NCBI GenBank assembly: GCA_938024995.1
Contig: CALJDU010000016.1
Coordinates: forward strand, 1-64,000
DNA: 64,000 bases
DNA from: an uncultured bacterium
GTDB taxonomy: Bacteria > Myxococcota_A > Polyangia > Polyangiales > Houyiibacteriaceae
Direction of reading: 5' to 3'
Both the position numbers and the translations under genes were made by a program. Every line of letters starts with the position of its first letter. Position 1 is the stretch's first letter. Of this stretch, positions 10,288 to 18,613 are shown piece after piece. Below the pieces are notes generated by a model, which saw only the letters and a list, made by a program, of their open reading frames with translations, had not been told where the DNA came from and searched no databases.

Positions 10288-12036
10288 CTACTCGTTCAAG
10301 TTGAGCTGGAGGCCGCCACCTCCGCCGCCACCGAGATTGAAGTTGCCGGGGTCACCGAGCATGAGCGCGGGCCCGTCACCACCTGCCGCGCCGCCGCCGC
10401 CGAGGGAATCGCCTCCGAGCAGGCCGCCTTCGTCGTCACCGCCTCCGCCACCGAGCTGGAAGTCGCCGCCTCCGCCGAGCTGGAAGTCGCCGCCCGCTGC
10501 GACCGCGTCGTCTTCTTCACCGAAGTCATCGAGCTCGTCGTCGTCTTCGTCGACCGCGTCGAGGTCCTCGTCCGGGTCTTCGAAGACAGTGTCGCCGAGA
10601 ACCTCGATGAGCTGACCGCGGAGCGCTTCTCGCTGGGACTCCGGGACGAGCTCGATCGCTGCGCGCGCCTGCCGACGCATGTCGTCGTAGCGAGACGCCG
10701 CGCGGTAGATCTGCGCCGCGCCGACGCGGGTCTTCCAGCTGTACGGTTGGCGCTCGACCGCTTGGGAAGCGCGCTCCGCCGCTTGGTCGAGGTCACCGTT
10801 GCGCGCGTGGTACTCCGCCCACAAGAGCGGCAACATGCTGAGGCCGGGGTCGAGACGCTCCGCTTCTGAGAGCTGGGTACGCGCGAGTTCGTACTCCCGC
10901 TGCGCGGCGTAGATCGCTCCCAGGGTCGCGTGGGCGGCCGCGAAGTCGGGCGCAGCTTCCAGCGCGGCGGAGACCTCACGCGCGGCGCTGTCCATATTGC
11001 CCATCGCCATGAAGAGACCGGCCGTGTTGTTGCGGCGCGCTGGGTCAGGACGGATCTGCGCGGCGGCCTCGAGCTCCTGCATGCCTTCGTCGAGCCCACC
11101 CGCGACGATCATGATCGCGCCCCGAACGCTCCGCATGTACGGGGAGCGCGGATCGAGGCGGCGCGCCTTGTCCACTTGCTCCAGCGCCTTGCTGGGATCG
11201 TTCTCGTGCACGAGCTGATGAAGCGCGTTGATGCTGTACGCCGCCGAGACGACCTGCGCATCGGAGAGGATCCGGTGTCCGTCCGGGGTCGGTGAGGTGC
11301 TGCGCCCCAGGTACGGATCCAGAATCACGGGGTCCCCCTGCCCAACCTCTTGCGGGTACACCGCGACGGCGAAGTAGCCGAGCTTGCCCGACGGATCAGG
11401 CGGGGCGCGATCGCCTTCAAACTCCCAGACCTCGGCCACCATCGCGGGCACCGCGCGCTCTCGAAGCGCGGCGGTCACCAGCGCGGCGATCTCGAGAGGG
11501 TAAAGACGAGCGCGGCCGTCATCTTCTTGGAGGGCGCGGGCGACCTCATCCGCGCTCTTCATCGCAGTGTCGCGTGGCTCGGTCATCGACCAACGCACGA
11601 ACGCGCTCGCCTGCGCCCGCTCACGAATCGCCGCGACCAGAGCCCGGGCCTTGTCTTCACTCGAGGACCCGGACGCGGACGTCGAGAGCGCGGTCACAGC
11701 GTCACCCGCGGTCATCATCGCGGCGAGCGAACCATCCGCTCCCGCCGCGCGAAGGTAGCCGCGAAGCTCGCTCTCTTCGAGAACCGCTACCGGCGCCTCC
11801 CCGGTCACGGTGGGGGTCGCCTGCTTACGCCAGAGCAGATACCCCGCGACGACGGCCGCGATCAGACCGACGACGATCGCGGGCTTGATCCAGGCGCGCT
11901 CCTCCGACCCTTCCGTCTTCTCACCGAGCGGCTCGATGTTGGTTCGACGCATGCAGCCGGGACAACGAGGCTTGTCCGCCTCTTCGTGTTCGAATCGATC
12001 GCCGCAGTTGAGGCACTGGTATCGGATGGTGGTCAT
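10288..12036 (-). CDS. Zinc-ribbon, single-TM, TPR protein with acidic and Gly-rich tail
   Basis: 582 aa, ATG start. A small zinc ribbon uses Cys8, Cys11, Cys25 and Cys28 (CLNCG and CPGC). A transmembrane segment lies at about 52-70 (AIVVGLIAAVVAGYLLW). The large outer part has a region around 90-280 possibly related to transglutaminase-like folds (weak), then TPR repeats around 290-480 (e.g. AAAHATLGAIYAAQREYELA). The end has a nearly all-acidic stretch and then glycine-rich repeats with GGDFQLGGG twice. The ribbon should face the cytoplasm and the TPRs the periplasm. This build recalls myxobacterial zinc-ribbon/TPR sensory or motility proteins, but no specific family is claimed. Confidence 0.75.
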   Translation of the reverse strand: MTTIRYQCLNCGDRFEHEEADKPRCPGCMRRTNIEPLGEKTEGSEERAWIKPAIVVGLIAAVVAGYLLWRKQATPTVTGEAPVAVLEESELRGYLRAAGADGSLAAMMTAGDAVTALSTSASGSSSEDKARALVAAIRERAQASAFVRWSMTEPRDTAMKSADEVARALQEDDGRARLYPLEIAALVTAALRERAVPAMVAEVWEFEGDRAPPDPSGKLGYFAVAVYPQEVGQGDPVILDPYLGRSTSPTPDGHRILSDAQVVSAAYSINALHQLVHENDPSKALEQVDKARRLDPRSPYMRSVRGAIMIVAGGLDEGMQELEAAAQIRPDPARRNNTAGLFMAMGNMDSAAREVSAALEAAPDFAAAHATLGAIYAAQREYELARTQLSEAERLDPGLSMLPLLWAEYHARNGDLDQAAERASQAVERQPYSWKTRVGAAQIYRAASRYDDMRRQARAAIELVPESQREALRGQLIEVLGDTVFEDPDEDLDAVDEDDDELDDFGEEDDAVAAGGDFQLGGGGDFQLGGGGGDDEGGLLGGDSLGGGGAAGGDGPALMLGDPGNFNLGGGGGGGLQLNLNE

Positions 12037-12197
12037 AGTTGGGTCGGCTCGCTCGGCTGTTCGTTGCCGAATGAAGGCGGCGGAGAATACCAGCCCGGGG
12101 CGCGCGCGCTACCCACCGTCTTTCGCCCCAGACCGTCGGACGGACTTGATCCGTTCAACGGGTCGTCACGAGGAGTCGCGGGTCTCTCGCGCGCCCG

Positions 12198-12881
12198 TCA
12201 AATGCGTACGCCGCGTAACGCAACAGTCGTGGAGAAGGTCGGCACTCCCGGGCCGTTGTCTGAGATGACGACGCGACCGTTACGGAGATCGACCTTCACG
12301 GCCGGGTCACCATCACGAGACGTCACGCCGTCATCCGTGGCGCCGCGCAGGTTGCCGTTCTGGATGTCGCACGGCGCGTACCCGGCGTACTGCGCCTGGT
12401 CGGGATAGATCACGACGCCTTCGCACATCACGCGGACGAGGCAGTTGAACCGACCCGCGGCCACCGGGAGAACACGGACATCACACGAAGCGCCCTCCTG
12501 TACCGGTGCGTCGCCTACGTTCGTGGTCACGCGCCCGAGATGGAGCTGAGGCGGGAACGTGAACACGCCGGCGTCCGCTCGTCGTCCGCGGTGAAGCGAC
12601 GCGAACATCTGGGGATCTTCTTGGGCCAGGTTCTGATCGGGATCGCTGGAGAGCTCGACGGGTTGGTACGCGGGAGCGGTGTGCGCCTCGCTTCGCCGCC
12701 AGCGACGACGACGCTCCTCGCGTCGCTCCTCCGGGTCCAGGTGCGCGAGCTCGTCAGGCTCTTCGGGACCGGTGAACGTGGTCACCAAGGCCCAGCAGAA
12801 GAGACCCATCGCGAGAACAAAGAACGCCGCGAAGATCTTCAGGCCGAGGCCGACTTCGTCTTCTTCCTGTTCACGCCTCAC
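12198..12881 (-). CDS. Membrane-anchored protein of unknown function
   Basis: 227 aa from GTG 12881, which has a good ribosome site on the minus strand (GGAGG about 5 bases upstream). One transmembrane helix (about 13-35, IFAAFFVLAMGLFCWALV) is followed by an acidic/Arg-rich segment (DPEERREERRRRWRR) and an extracytoplasmic domain with four Cys (CDVRV, NCLVRVMC, PCDI) that could form two disulfides. The second half looks beta-rich (VDLRNGRVVISDNGPGVP). No family is recognised. It lies between two other envelope genes on the same strand, with gaps of about 155-160 bp, so co-transcription is uncertain. Confidence 0.7.
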   Translation of the reverse strand: MRREQEEDEVGLGLKIFAAFFVLAMGLFCWALVTTFTGPEEPDELAHLDPEERREERRRRWRRSEAHTAPAYQPVELSSDPDQNLAQEDPQMFASLHRGRRADAGVFTFPPQLHLGRVTTNVGDAPVQEGASCDVRVLPVAAGRFNCLVRVMCEGVVIYPDQAQYAGYAPCDIQNGNLRGATDDGVTSRDGDPAVKVDLRNGRVVISDNGPGVPTFSTTVALRGVRI

Positions 12882-12965
12882 GCTACCTCCATTCTAGGAA
12901 CGGTACGCTCGGACCGCTCATCAAATTGTCTTGGTCTTTGGGGTTATTCACACGGGCAAGGGCAC

Positions 12966-13030
12966 GGGTCGCTCGCGTGACAGAATGACAACGCGGCGAC
13001 CCGAAAGTTTCTTCCGATCGAGTTCGGAAG
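12966..13030. terminator. Two adjacent strong hairpins downstream of the 13037 gene
   Basis: GGGTCGC-T-CGCGT (12966-12978) pairs with ACGCGGCGACCC (12991-13002): twelve base pairs with one bulge and a 12-base loop. Next to it, CTTCCGA (13011-13017) pairs with TCGGAAG (13024-13030). Both lie just after the stop of the minus-strand gene at 13037. Neither has a clear U-run, so they may be mRNA 3' structures or factor-assisted terminators. Confidence 0.4.
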
Positions 13031-13036
13031 GCGCCC

Positions 13037-14422
13037 TTAGTTTGAGAACAGCGAGAAGACGTCAAAGGGAGCCCACCAGGGAGTCGCAACGACGGGAGTC
13101 GTCGTGCTCGGAAGCGGCGCCTGAATGACGGGCGCAGGGGTCGGCGTGGGCATCGTCCGCGAGAAGAAGCGCCGCGTGCGGATCCAGTCGGTCGGGCGGG
13201 TGCGGCCAGACTCGGGGACCACGAGCGAGCCAACGAAGTCGCCGTTCTCGTAGACGTTCTCGATCTGCTCATGCGCTTCGCGAAGATCCGCTGCGGAGAT
13301 GACCCCGTTGCTGGTCGCGCGATAGAACTGAACCGTTACGCGGATGGGGAAGCGCTCGTCGCGGACCAAGCGCAGGCGGCGCATCTCCGCGAAGGGCCCG
13401 AGGTCGTCGCCGTGACCGATGACCGCTCGCTCGACATCAGAGCGATCGTTGCTCGACCGACGCTCTGTCACGCGCGCCGCCGCTGGAGCCGCCTCGGCTT
13501 CCTCCATCCCGCCGAGCGCTCCCTCCAACATCATGCCTCCGCGGTAACGCGCGCGGTGAACAAGCGGGACCTGGACCAGCATCATCATGTCGGCGCCCTC
13601 TTCGAGCGCGCCTTCGTCCTGCGAGGTTGTCTCGCCCTGCTCGATACGAGCCGCGACCGCGCTGCGACGCTCGGCGGTGAACCGCGTGCGCTGACCTGCG
13701 TTGTTGAAGAAGAGCTGCTGACCCCAACCGGTCGCGTTCTGATCTTCGGCGCGGTTCTCAATAATCGTCGCGCTCATTCCTTGGCGCGTGATGAGGAGCG
13801 TCATCACGGCGGGGTTCTCGGGACTGCTCTGGTAGTTGTAGAGCACCGGCGAGAACTCCGCGGTTCCGCGCGAGGGCAGCGGCACGAAAACATGCTGCGC
13901 GCTCACCAAGAAGTGCGTGTCCCGCTCGGCGAGGAGGTCCCCATCGCCGCGCAAGCTGTTGGCGTCGGAGAGATACGCGCCGAGGTTCCCGAGCACCTCC
14001 GTCAGCGGAACGACGTCACGTCGGGCGCCTTCGCGGTGGTTGCCCACGCGGACCCAGAGCTTGTCCGCCGCGACATCGGCGGTGCGGTCACTGAAGTTCG
14101 GGTGACGAATGACCGGGAGGAGATGTGGGCGAAGGCCTCCGCGGACCGGTTCAAAGACCTGAAGCGTCAGGTCGCTGATGTTCGGGCCGACCGAGGAGCC
14201 CTGAAAGCGACCGGTGTCTTCCCACATGACGTTCACCACGTTGAGACCCAGCGCCTGCGCGCGACGCTGCAGATCGCGGTCCATCGGCATCCGCGTGACC
14301 TGTTGGATCGTCTGCGCGAAGGTCGGCCCGCTCTGAACGCCCCATCCTTGGGCAGAGGCCGTCGGGCCAGCGAAAATGGCGGTCAATACGCCAGCGGCGA
14401 GGAAGAGATGTCGAGTACGCAT
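13037..14422 (-). CDS. Exported protein of unknown function
   Basis: 461 aa from ATG 14422, chosen because AGGAG lies four bases upstream and a clear signal peptide follows (MRTRHLFLAAGVLTAIFAG ... SAQG). The mature protein has no recognised domain. It has regions of mixed alpha/beta character, including HFLVSAQHVFVPLP and MTLLITRQGMSATII, a Met-rich stretch MMMLVQVPL, and a Pro/Thr-rich end with TPTPAPVIQAPLPSTTTP before a short aromatic tail. It reads divergently from the MYXO-CTERM gene at 14593. Probably periplasmic or outer-membrane associated. Confidence 0.7.
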   Translation of the reverse strand: MRTRHLFLAAGVLTAIFAGPTASAQGWGVQSGPTFAQTIQQVTRMPMDRDLQRRAQALGLNVVNVMWEDTGRFQGSSVGPNISDLTLQVFEPVRGGLRPHLLPVIRHPNFSDRTADVAADKLWVRVGNHREGARRDVVPLTEVLGNLGAYLSDANSLRGDGDLLAERDTHFLVSAQHVFVPLPSRGTAEFSPVLYNYQSSPENPAVMTLLITRQGMSATIIENRAEDQNATGWGQQLFFNNAGQRTRFTAERRSAVAARIEQGETTSQDEGALEEGADMMMLVQVPLVHRARYRGGMMLEGALGGMEEAEAAPAAARVTERRSSNDRSDVERAVIGHGDDLGPFAEMRRLRLVRDERFPIRVTVQFYRATSNGVISAADLREAHEQIENVYENGDFVGSLVVPESGRTRPTDWIRTRRFFSRTMPTPTPAPVIQAPLPSTTTPVVATPWWAPFDVFSLFSN

Positions 14423-14592
14423 GGGTCTCCTGGGGGTTTTCGGTACTCCTTGGTTCGACGCGCCAGGGTTCAAAAGGATCTACATCGCGCTTTGAAGATG
14501 GAACATGGACTGTTCTCGGCGCCACATGGATGTACGAACCGACCCGTTTCTGTGCGCTGAGTGTCCATTTTCTGGGTGGTCCGACTCTTGCG

Positions 14593-15963
14593 ATGACTCG
14601 GACCATGCGCATCGCCATCCTTCTCGGGGTCCTCCCCTTCTGCTCCGCGGTGTCGACCGCAACGGCGCAGCCGTATCCGCCGAGCGAGGTCATCACGGGG
14701 GTGACCTTTGATCGCGCCACGCACATCGAACGCGCTCCCGGCAGCGACAACTGGCCGGTCACCTGGGGCGACGACGGTCACCAATACACGAGCTGGGGCG
14801 ACGGTGGCGGCTTCGGCGGGACGAACTCCGCGGGACGGGTGAGCTTGGGCGTGGGTCGCGTCGAAGGAGGGGTCGCCGCGCACACCGGGCACAACATTCG
14901 CGGCGGCGTACGACCAGAAGCGGGCGGCGGGATGAACGGAAAGAGCTACGGGATCCTGAGCGTCGGGAGCGATCTCTACATGTGGATCAGCCCGGGCTCG
15001 AACACCGACAACTACGCTCGCGCGACGCTCCATCGTTCCACCGATCACGGACGCACGTGGACCGCGGCGACTTGGTCGTTCACGCAATCGCAGGCGCTGA
15101 TCCTCCCGACGTTCGCGCAGTTCGGCCGCGGGTACGAAGGCGCGCGAGACCGCTTCGTCTACATGTACGCGGTCCGTCTCCAGGACGGCTCCGCGTTGCA
15201 GGTTCAGCGTCCGGGTCGCATCGACCTCATCCGGGTCCCGAGTGAACAGCTCATGAACCGCTCCGCGTATCGCTTCTTCTCTGGCATGGACGGCGAACGA
15301 CCCACGTTCACGGCTGACATCGCGGCGCGCCGACCGGTCTTCCGCGACGAACGCGGCGTTGGTTGGAACGTCAGCGTGAGCTACAACGAACCGCTCGGTC
15401 GCTACATCCTCTGCACCGAGCACGACCAAACCTTCCGCGGAAAGCTCGGGATGTTCGATGCACCGGAGCCGTGGGGTCCGTGGACGACCGTCGCCTACCG
15501 TGACGGATTCGAAGGCTTCAACCGCACCTTCTTTTGGAACGTCGCGAACCGCTGGACGAACCGCACACACGGCCGGGTCTTCCGGATGGTCTTCACCGGG
15601 GTCGAGGGCGACGACTCGTGGAACGTGATTACCGGTCGCTTCGCGGTCGCCGCGCCTCCTGACGCGGGCATGACCGACGCGGGCGTGACTGACGCGGGCA
15701 TGACTGACGCGAGCACGGCTGACGCGGGCACCGCTGACGCGGGCACCGCTGACGCGGGCACCGCTGACGCGGGCACTGACGCGGGCACCGCTGACGCGGG
15801 CACCGCTGACGCGGGCATGAGCGACGCAGCCATGAGCGAAGGCGACGCCGACGTGATGCCCGATCCGACCGATGACCCAGCGGGGTGTTCGGTTTCCCGT
15901 GCGCGCTCGTCTCCGCTCCTCCCCCTCCTCGTCGCTCTTTTCCTGATTCGTCGCCGCCGCTGA
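14593..15963 (+). CDS. DUF4185-like surface protein with DAG repeats and MYXO-CTERM-like end
   Basis: 456 aa from ATG 14593, the first Met before a signal peptide (MRIAILLGVLPFCSAVSTATAQ). The body resembles DUF4185/sialidase-like propeller proteins: YTSWGDGGGFGG, RSTDHGRTWTAATWS, YNEPLGRYIL and EPWGPWTTV. It is followed by about 55 residues of TDAG/ADAGT tandem repeats and then a Cys, a hydrophobic segment and RRRR at the very end, the layout of the MYXO-CTERM sorting signal. That signal is known to attach proteins to the myxobacterial surface. The repeat region is a likely flexible stalk. Enzymatic activity is not established. Confidence 0.8.
   Translation: MTRTMRIAILLGVLPFCSAVSTATAQPYPPSEVITGVTFDRATHIERAPGSDNWPVTWGDDGHQYTSWGDGGGFGGTNSAGRVSLGVGRVEGGVAAHTGHNIRGGVRPEAGGGMNGKSYGILSVGSDLYMWISPGSNTDNYARATLHRSTDHGRTWTAATWSFTQSQALILPTFAQFGRGYEGARDRFVYMYAVRLQDGSALQVQRPGRIDLIRVPSEQLMNRSAYRFFSGMDGERPTFTADIAARRPVFRDERGVGWNVSVSYNEPLGRYILCTEHDQTFRGKLGMFDAPEPWGPWTTVAYRDGFEGFNRTFFWNVANRWTNRTHGRVFRMVFTGVEGDDSWNVITGRFAVAAPPDAGMTDAGVTDAGMTDASTADAGTADAGTADAGTADAGTDAGTADAGTADAGMSDAAMSEGDADVMPDPTDDPAGCSVSRARSSPLLPLLVALFLIRRRR
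15658..15825 (+). repeat. In-gene tandem repeat encoding DAG(T/M) units
   Basis: A degenerate array of gacgcgggcaccgct-type units (15-18 bp), with several perfect neighbouring copies around 15725-15815. It encodes the stalk-like DAGT segment just before the sorting signal of the 14593 gene. Copy number probably varies between strains. Confidence 0.85.
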
Positions 15964-16013
15964 GCATGCACGACGGCTTGCCGACGAGGCTGCTCAGAAG
16001 AGACACTCTACGA

Positions 16014-16625
16014 ATGCGCGCTCTCCTCTTCTTGCTCGCGATCTTGGCGTTCTTCTTTTTGACCTCGAGCGCGAGCGCCCAGGACGTCGCACCAAGGAGC
16101 GTGTCGGTCCCCGCGTCAACCTCGTTCCAGTTGGAAGACCCGACCACGCGTCATCGCTTTCGACGCCGAGCCGCAGGCGGCGCCTTGCTCGGAGCGGGCA
16201 TCGGCGGCGGCCTCGCGGCGGGTCTGATCATCCCCATCCTCAACGGATCCGGATCACGACCTGGCGCGATCGGCGGCGTCACCCTCCTCACGTTTTCGAT
16301 GATCGCGTTGGGCGGCGCCGTCGGCACCCTGCTCGCGAGAACCGTCGCGCCTTTCGAATTCAAGCGGGCCATTGCCGCCACCGCGATCGCGCTCGCCGCG
16401 AGCAGCGTCGTGGGACTCGTCACGTTCCTCGCGATCCTGGGAATCGACGGGAGCGACAAGGCGGCGCCCGGGGTCTTCGTCGCCACCGTGCTCTTCGGAG
16501 CGACCGGCGGCGCGGCGCTCTTCGCGGGACTCGCTTCGTTCCTCGCGCTTCGCTGGGCGTCGCGCGACGCGTCTGCGCAGATCGCGATCGGACCTGGCAG
16601 CGTCACGATGCGCGCGACGTTCTGA
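16014..16625 (+). CDS. Exported/membrane protein of unknown function
   Basis: 203 aa from ATG 16014, picked because a strong signal peptide follows at once (MRALLFLLAILAFFFLTSSA, then SAQ); the frame is open further upstream but would overlap the previous gene. About four hydrophobic, Gly/Ala-rich segments follow (GGALLGAGIGGGLAAGLII, LLTFSMIALGGAVGTLLA, AATAIALAASSVVGLVTFLA and VATVLFGATGGAALFAGLA), so it is an inner-membrane protein, or the Ser-Ala-Gln site is not cleaved. The end (IAIGPGSVTMRATF) resembles the tail of the TPR/PEGA protein at 1795 (IGRVSVRGTF). No family is recognised. Confidence 0.68.
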   Translation: MRALLFLLAILAFFFLTSSASAQDVAPRSVSVPASTSFQLEDPTTRHRFRRRAAGGALLGAGIGGGLAAGLIIPILNGSGSRPGAIGGVTLLTFSMIALGGAVGTLLARTVAPFEFKRAIAATAIALAASSVVGLVTFLAILGIDGSDKAAPGVFVATVLFGATGGAALFAGLASFLALRWASRDASAQIAIGPGSVTMRATF

Positions 16626-16678
16626 CCTCCGCGGCGACTGACAGTTGCCACCCGAACGGTCAGCCTTAGCTTCTGTCC

Positions 16679-17254
16679 ATGACGAAACCTCCCGACCACG
16701 AGACGCGGATGACCGCGGTCTTCGGCGGGACTGGCTCGATGGGCAACGGCGGCGCCATGCGCGTTGCGCCGCTCGGAGGTTACTTCGCAGGCGAGCTCGA
16801 ACGCGCGGCGGAAGAGGCCGCGAAGAGCTGCGCGCCGACCCACCGAAATCAAGAAGGCATCGCCGGCGCGGTCGCGATCGCGGTGGCTGGTTCTGCGCTG
16901 GCCGCGGACCCTCACGCAGACGTGTTCGACGCGGCGTTGCCACACACGCGAGAGGGACCGACCCGCGCCAAGATCGAGCGCGCACAGGAGCTCATTCGAG
17001 AACGCACGACCGCCGCTCACGCCGCGCGCGTCCTGGGCAACGGTTCACGCGTCATCTCGAGCGACACGGTTCCCTTTTGCCTCGCGATGACCGCCCTCCG
17101 GCTCCCTTACGAAGAGGCGATGTGGCAGACGGTCGCTCAAGGCGGAGACCGCGACACGACCTGCGCGATCGTGGGCGGCTTGATCGCCCTGCGGGATGGC
17201 GCGAACACGGTGCCCGAAGGCTGGCGTGAGGAGCGAGAGCCGCTCCCCTGGTAA
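16679..17254 (+). CDS. ADP-ribosylglycohydrolase-family protein, N-terminally truncated
   Basis: 191 aa. GNGGAMRVAPLGGYF, then THRNQEGIAGAVAIAVA, and GGDRDTTCAIVGGLIAL match the middle and end of ADP-ribosylglycohydrolases, which remove ADP-ribose from proteins or nucleic acids using a two-metal centre. Full-length members are about 250-350 aa and begin with a helix carrying a TDDT metal motif. That part is absent: the previous gene stops only 53 bp upstream and no other frame supplies it. The late DxDT-type motif is kept. It is either a decayed remnant or a shortened protein that binds without hydrolysis. The ATG at 16679 is the only sensible start. Confidence 0.7.
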   Translation: MTKPPDHETRMTAVFGGTGSMGNGGAMRVAPLGGYFAGELERAAEEAAKSCAPTHRNQEGIAGAVAIAVAGSALAADPHADVFDAALPHTREGPTRAKIERAQELIRERTTAAHAARVLGNGSRVISSDTVPFCLAMTALRLPYEEAMWQTVAQGGDRDTTCAIVGGLIALRDGANTVPEGWREEREPLPW

Positions 17255-17394
17255 TGTCCCGCGTGAACGTTCGCGCGATCACCGACAACCAGCCGGAACG
17301 CGGAGCGCGGCGTGCTCCCCGATCCATCCAGATGGTCGGAAACGGAGAAGAGGGTTGGGTGGAAGCGAAGTCATGTCACGTAGAGCGTCGCAGG

Positions 17395-18612
17395 ATGAGG
17401 TGCTTGATATGTGTCCTCAGCGGGATCGTCTGGGCGGCCGGCTGTTCAGAACACGACACCCCAGGTGACGCGAGCGTCCTTGACGCGAACAACGCGGACA
17501 CTGTCGACACGACGGACGCGAGCGACGCGATCCAGGTCGACACGAACAACGCGCCGGACGTCGAGCGCGACGCCAGGAACGACCCGCCGGACGACGCGAT
17601 GGACGCAGCGGACGTGAGCGACGACGTCAGCGACGCGATGGGGAGCGACGCGGTTCGAGCGGCGATCGACATGTCCTTTCTCCTGCGACCGACCCCAGAA
17701 ATGGCCTTTGGTGCTGACAGCATGGGCGGTCACGGTGTCGTCGTCCCGCGGCTCGTCTTCAACGAGGTCCGCCTCTCCGGTGGGCTCCCTCTCGCCAGCG
17801 GGGAGAACGAAGACACGATCTACGACTCCCTCAAAGTCGTCGGGGTGCGGCTCGACCCTTGCTTTGTCGAAGGGCCGATCGCCGACCGACCATGTACCTC
17901 GCAAGTCCGCGTGGTTCTGCAACCGGTGATGCGGATGGAAGAGGACCTCTCGACCGTCACGACCCGTGACGCCGCCATCCACGCGTTCTACTCCGTGCCG
18001 CTCTCGGAACTACGAGTTCTCGCGAACGACCTCGCCGCAGCGCGCGCTACGGGTCCGACGGAGGTGGGTGTGGTCGCGTCGGCGGAGCTCGCGTCCGCGC
18101 TCGTGTCCAACCGGATCGGCGGAGACCGGCTCACGCGCATCGCGTTCATGACCGTCATCGGCGACTTCGCGTGGACCTTCGGGCAGTTCGATGTGGCCGA
18201 CGTGGAGCCCGGAGGCGTTCTCGTCCGTGGTCAGCAGACCTTGAGGTCGGGCGGGATGGATGTTCTCAACATGTCGATTCGCCCTGCTCCCGAGGTGGAG
18301 GTCGACGCGGTTCCGTATCTCGAGATGCGTACGCGCGACATGATGACCGACGCGTCCGTCGCGGCCGCGCTCGCTGCGTTTGAGCGCTTGCTCGACCCAA
18401 GCGAGCACAACCCGGGAACCGTCGACTGCGCGTCGTGTCATGTCTCGACCGTTGCGCTTCGCTTCTCCTCGCGCGGCGCGCCGCGTCCACCCAACGCCTA
18501 CGACGACACGCGGAACCTCAGGATGTTCGGGTGGTTCGGGATCGAGGAGAGCATCAGCCCGCGCGTCGTCGCGGAGACTGAGATCGCGCTGCGGTTCCTC
18601 GAAGAGGAGTAG
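17395..18612 (+). CDS. Lipoprotein with Asp-rich linker and CxxCH motif
   Basis: 405 aa from ATG 17395, which directly precedes a lipobox (VLSGIVWAAGC). Next is a low-complexity Asp/Ala/Val linker of about 70 residues typical of myxobacterial lipoproteins. The globular part (about 95-405) has no named domain. Near the C-terminus CASCH gives one possible haem-c site, in a context (PGTVDCASCHVS) like that seen in DUF1588-type cytochrome-like proteins. If haem is attached, a distal Met such as those in RNLRMFGWFG could serve. It converges with the alpha/beta hydrolase gene, the stops being 1 bp apart. Likely outer-membrane lipoprotein; function unknown. Confidence 0.75.
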   Translation: MRCLICVLSGIVWAAGCSEHDTPGDASVLDANNADTVDTTDASDAIQVDTNNAPDVERDARNDPPDDAMDAADVSDDVSDAMGSDAVRAAIDMSFLLRPTPEMAFGADSMGGHGVVVPRLVFNEVRLSGGLPLASGENEDTIYDSLKVVGVRLDPCFVEGPIADRPCTSQVRVVLQPVMRMEEDLSTVTTRDAAIHAFYSVPLSELRVLANDLAAARATGPTEVGVVASAELASALVSNRIGGDRLTRIAFMTVIGDFAWTFGQFDVADVEPGGVLVRGQQTLRSGGMDVLNMSIRPAPEVEVDAVPYLEMRTRDMMTDASVAAALAAFERLLDPSEHNPGTVDCASCHVSTVALRFSSRGAPRPPNAYDDTRNLRMFGWFGIEESISPRVVAETEIALRFLEEE

Positions 18613-18613
18613 C

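Noticed and set aside
14470..15570. Minus-strand open frame opposite the DUF4185-like gene
   Set aside because: Antisense; no signal, motif or ribosome site, while the plus strand encodes a signal peptide and sorting signal.
15658..15825. CRISPR-like array
   Set aside because: Units are in frame within a protein gene and lack unique spacers; it is a coding repeat.
16626..16678. Frameshifted N-terminus of the ADP-ribosylglycohydrolase
   Set aside because: Only 53 bp separate it from the previous gene, too little to hold the missing domain in any frame.
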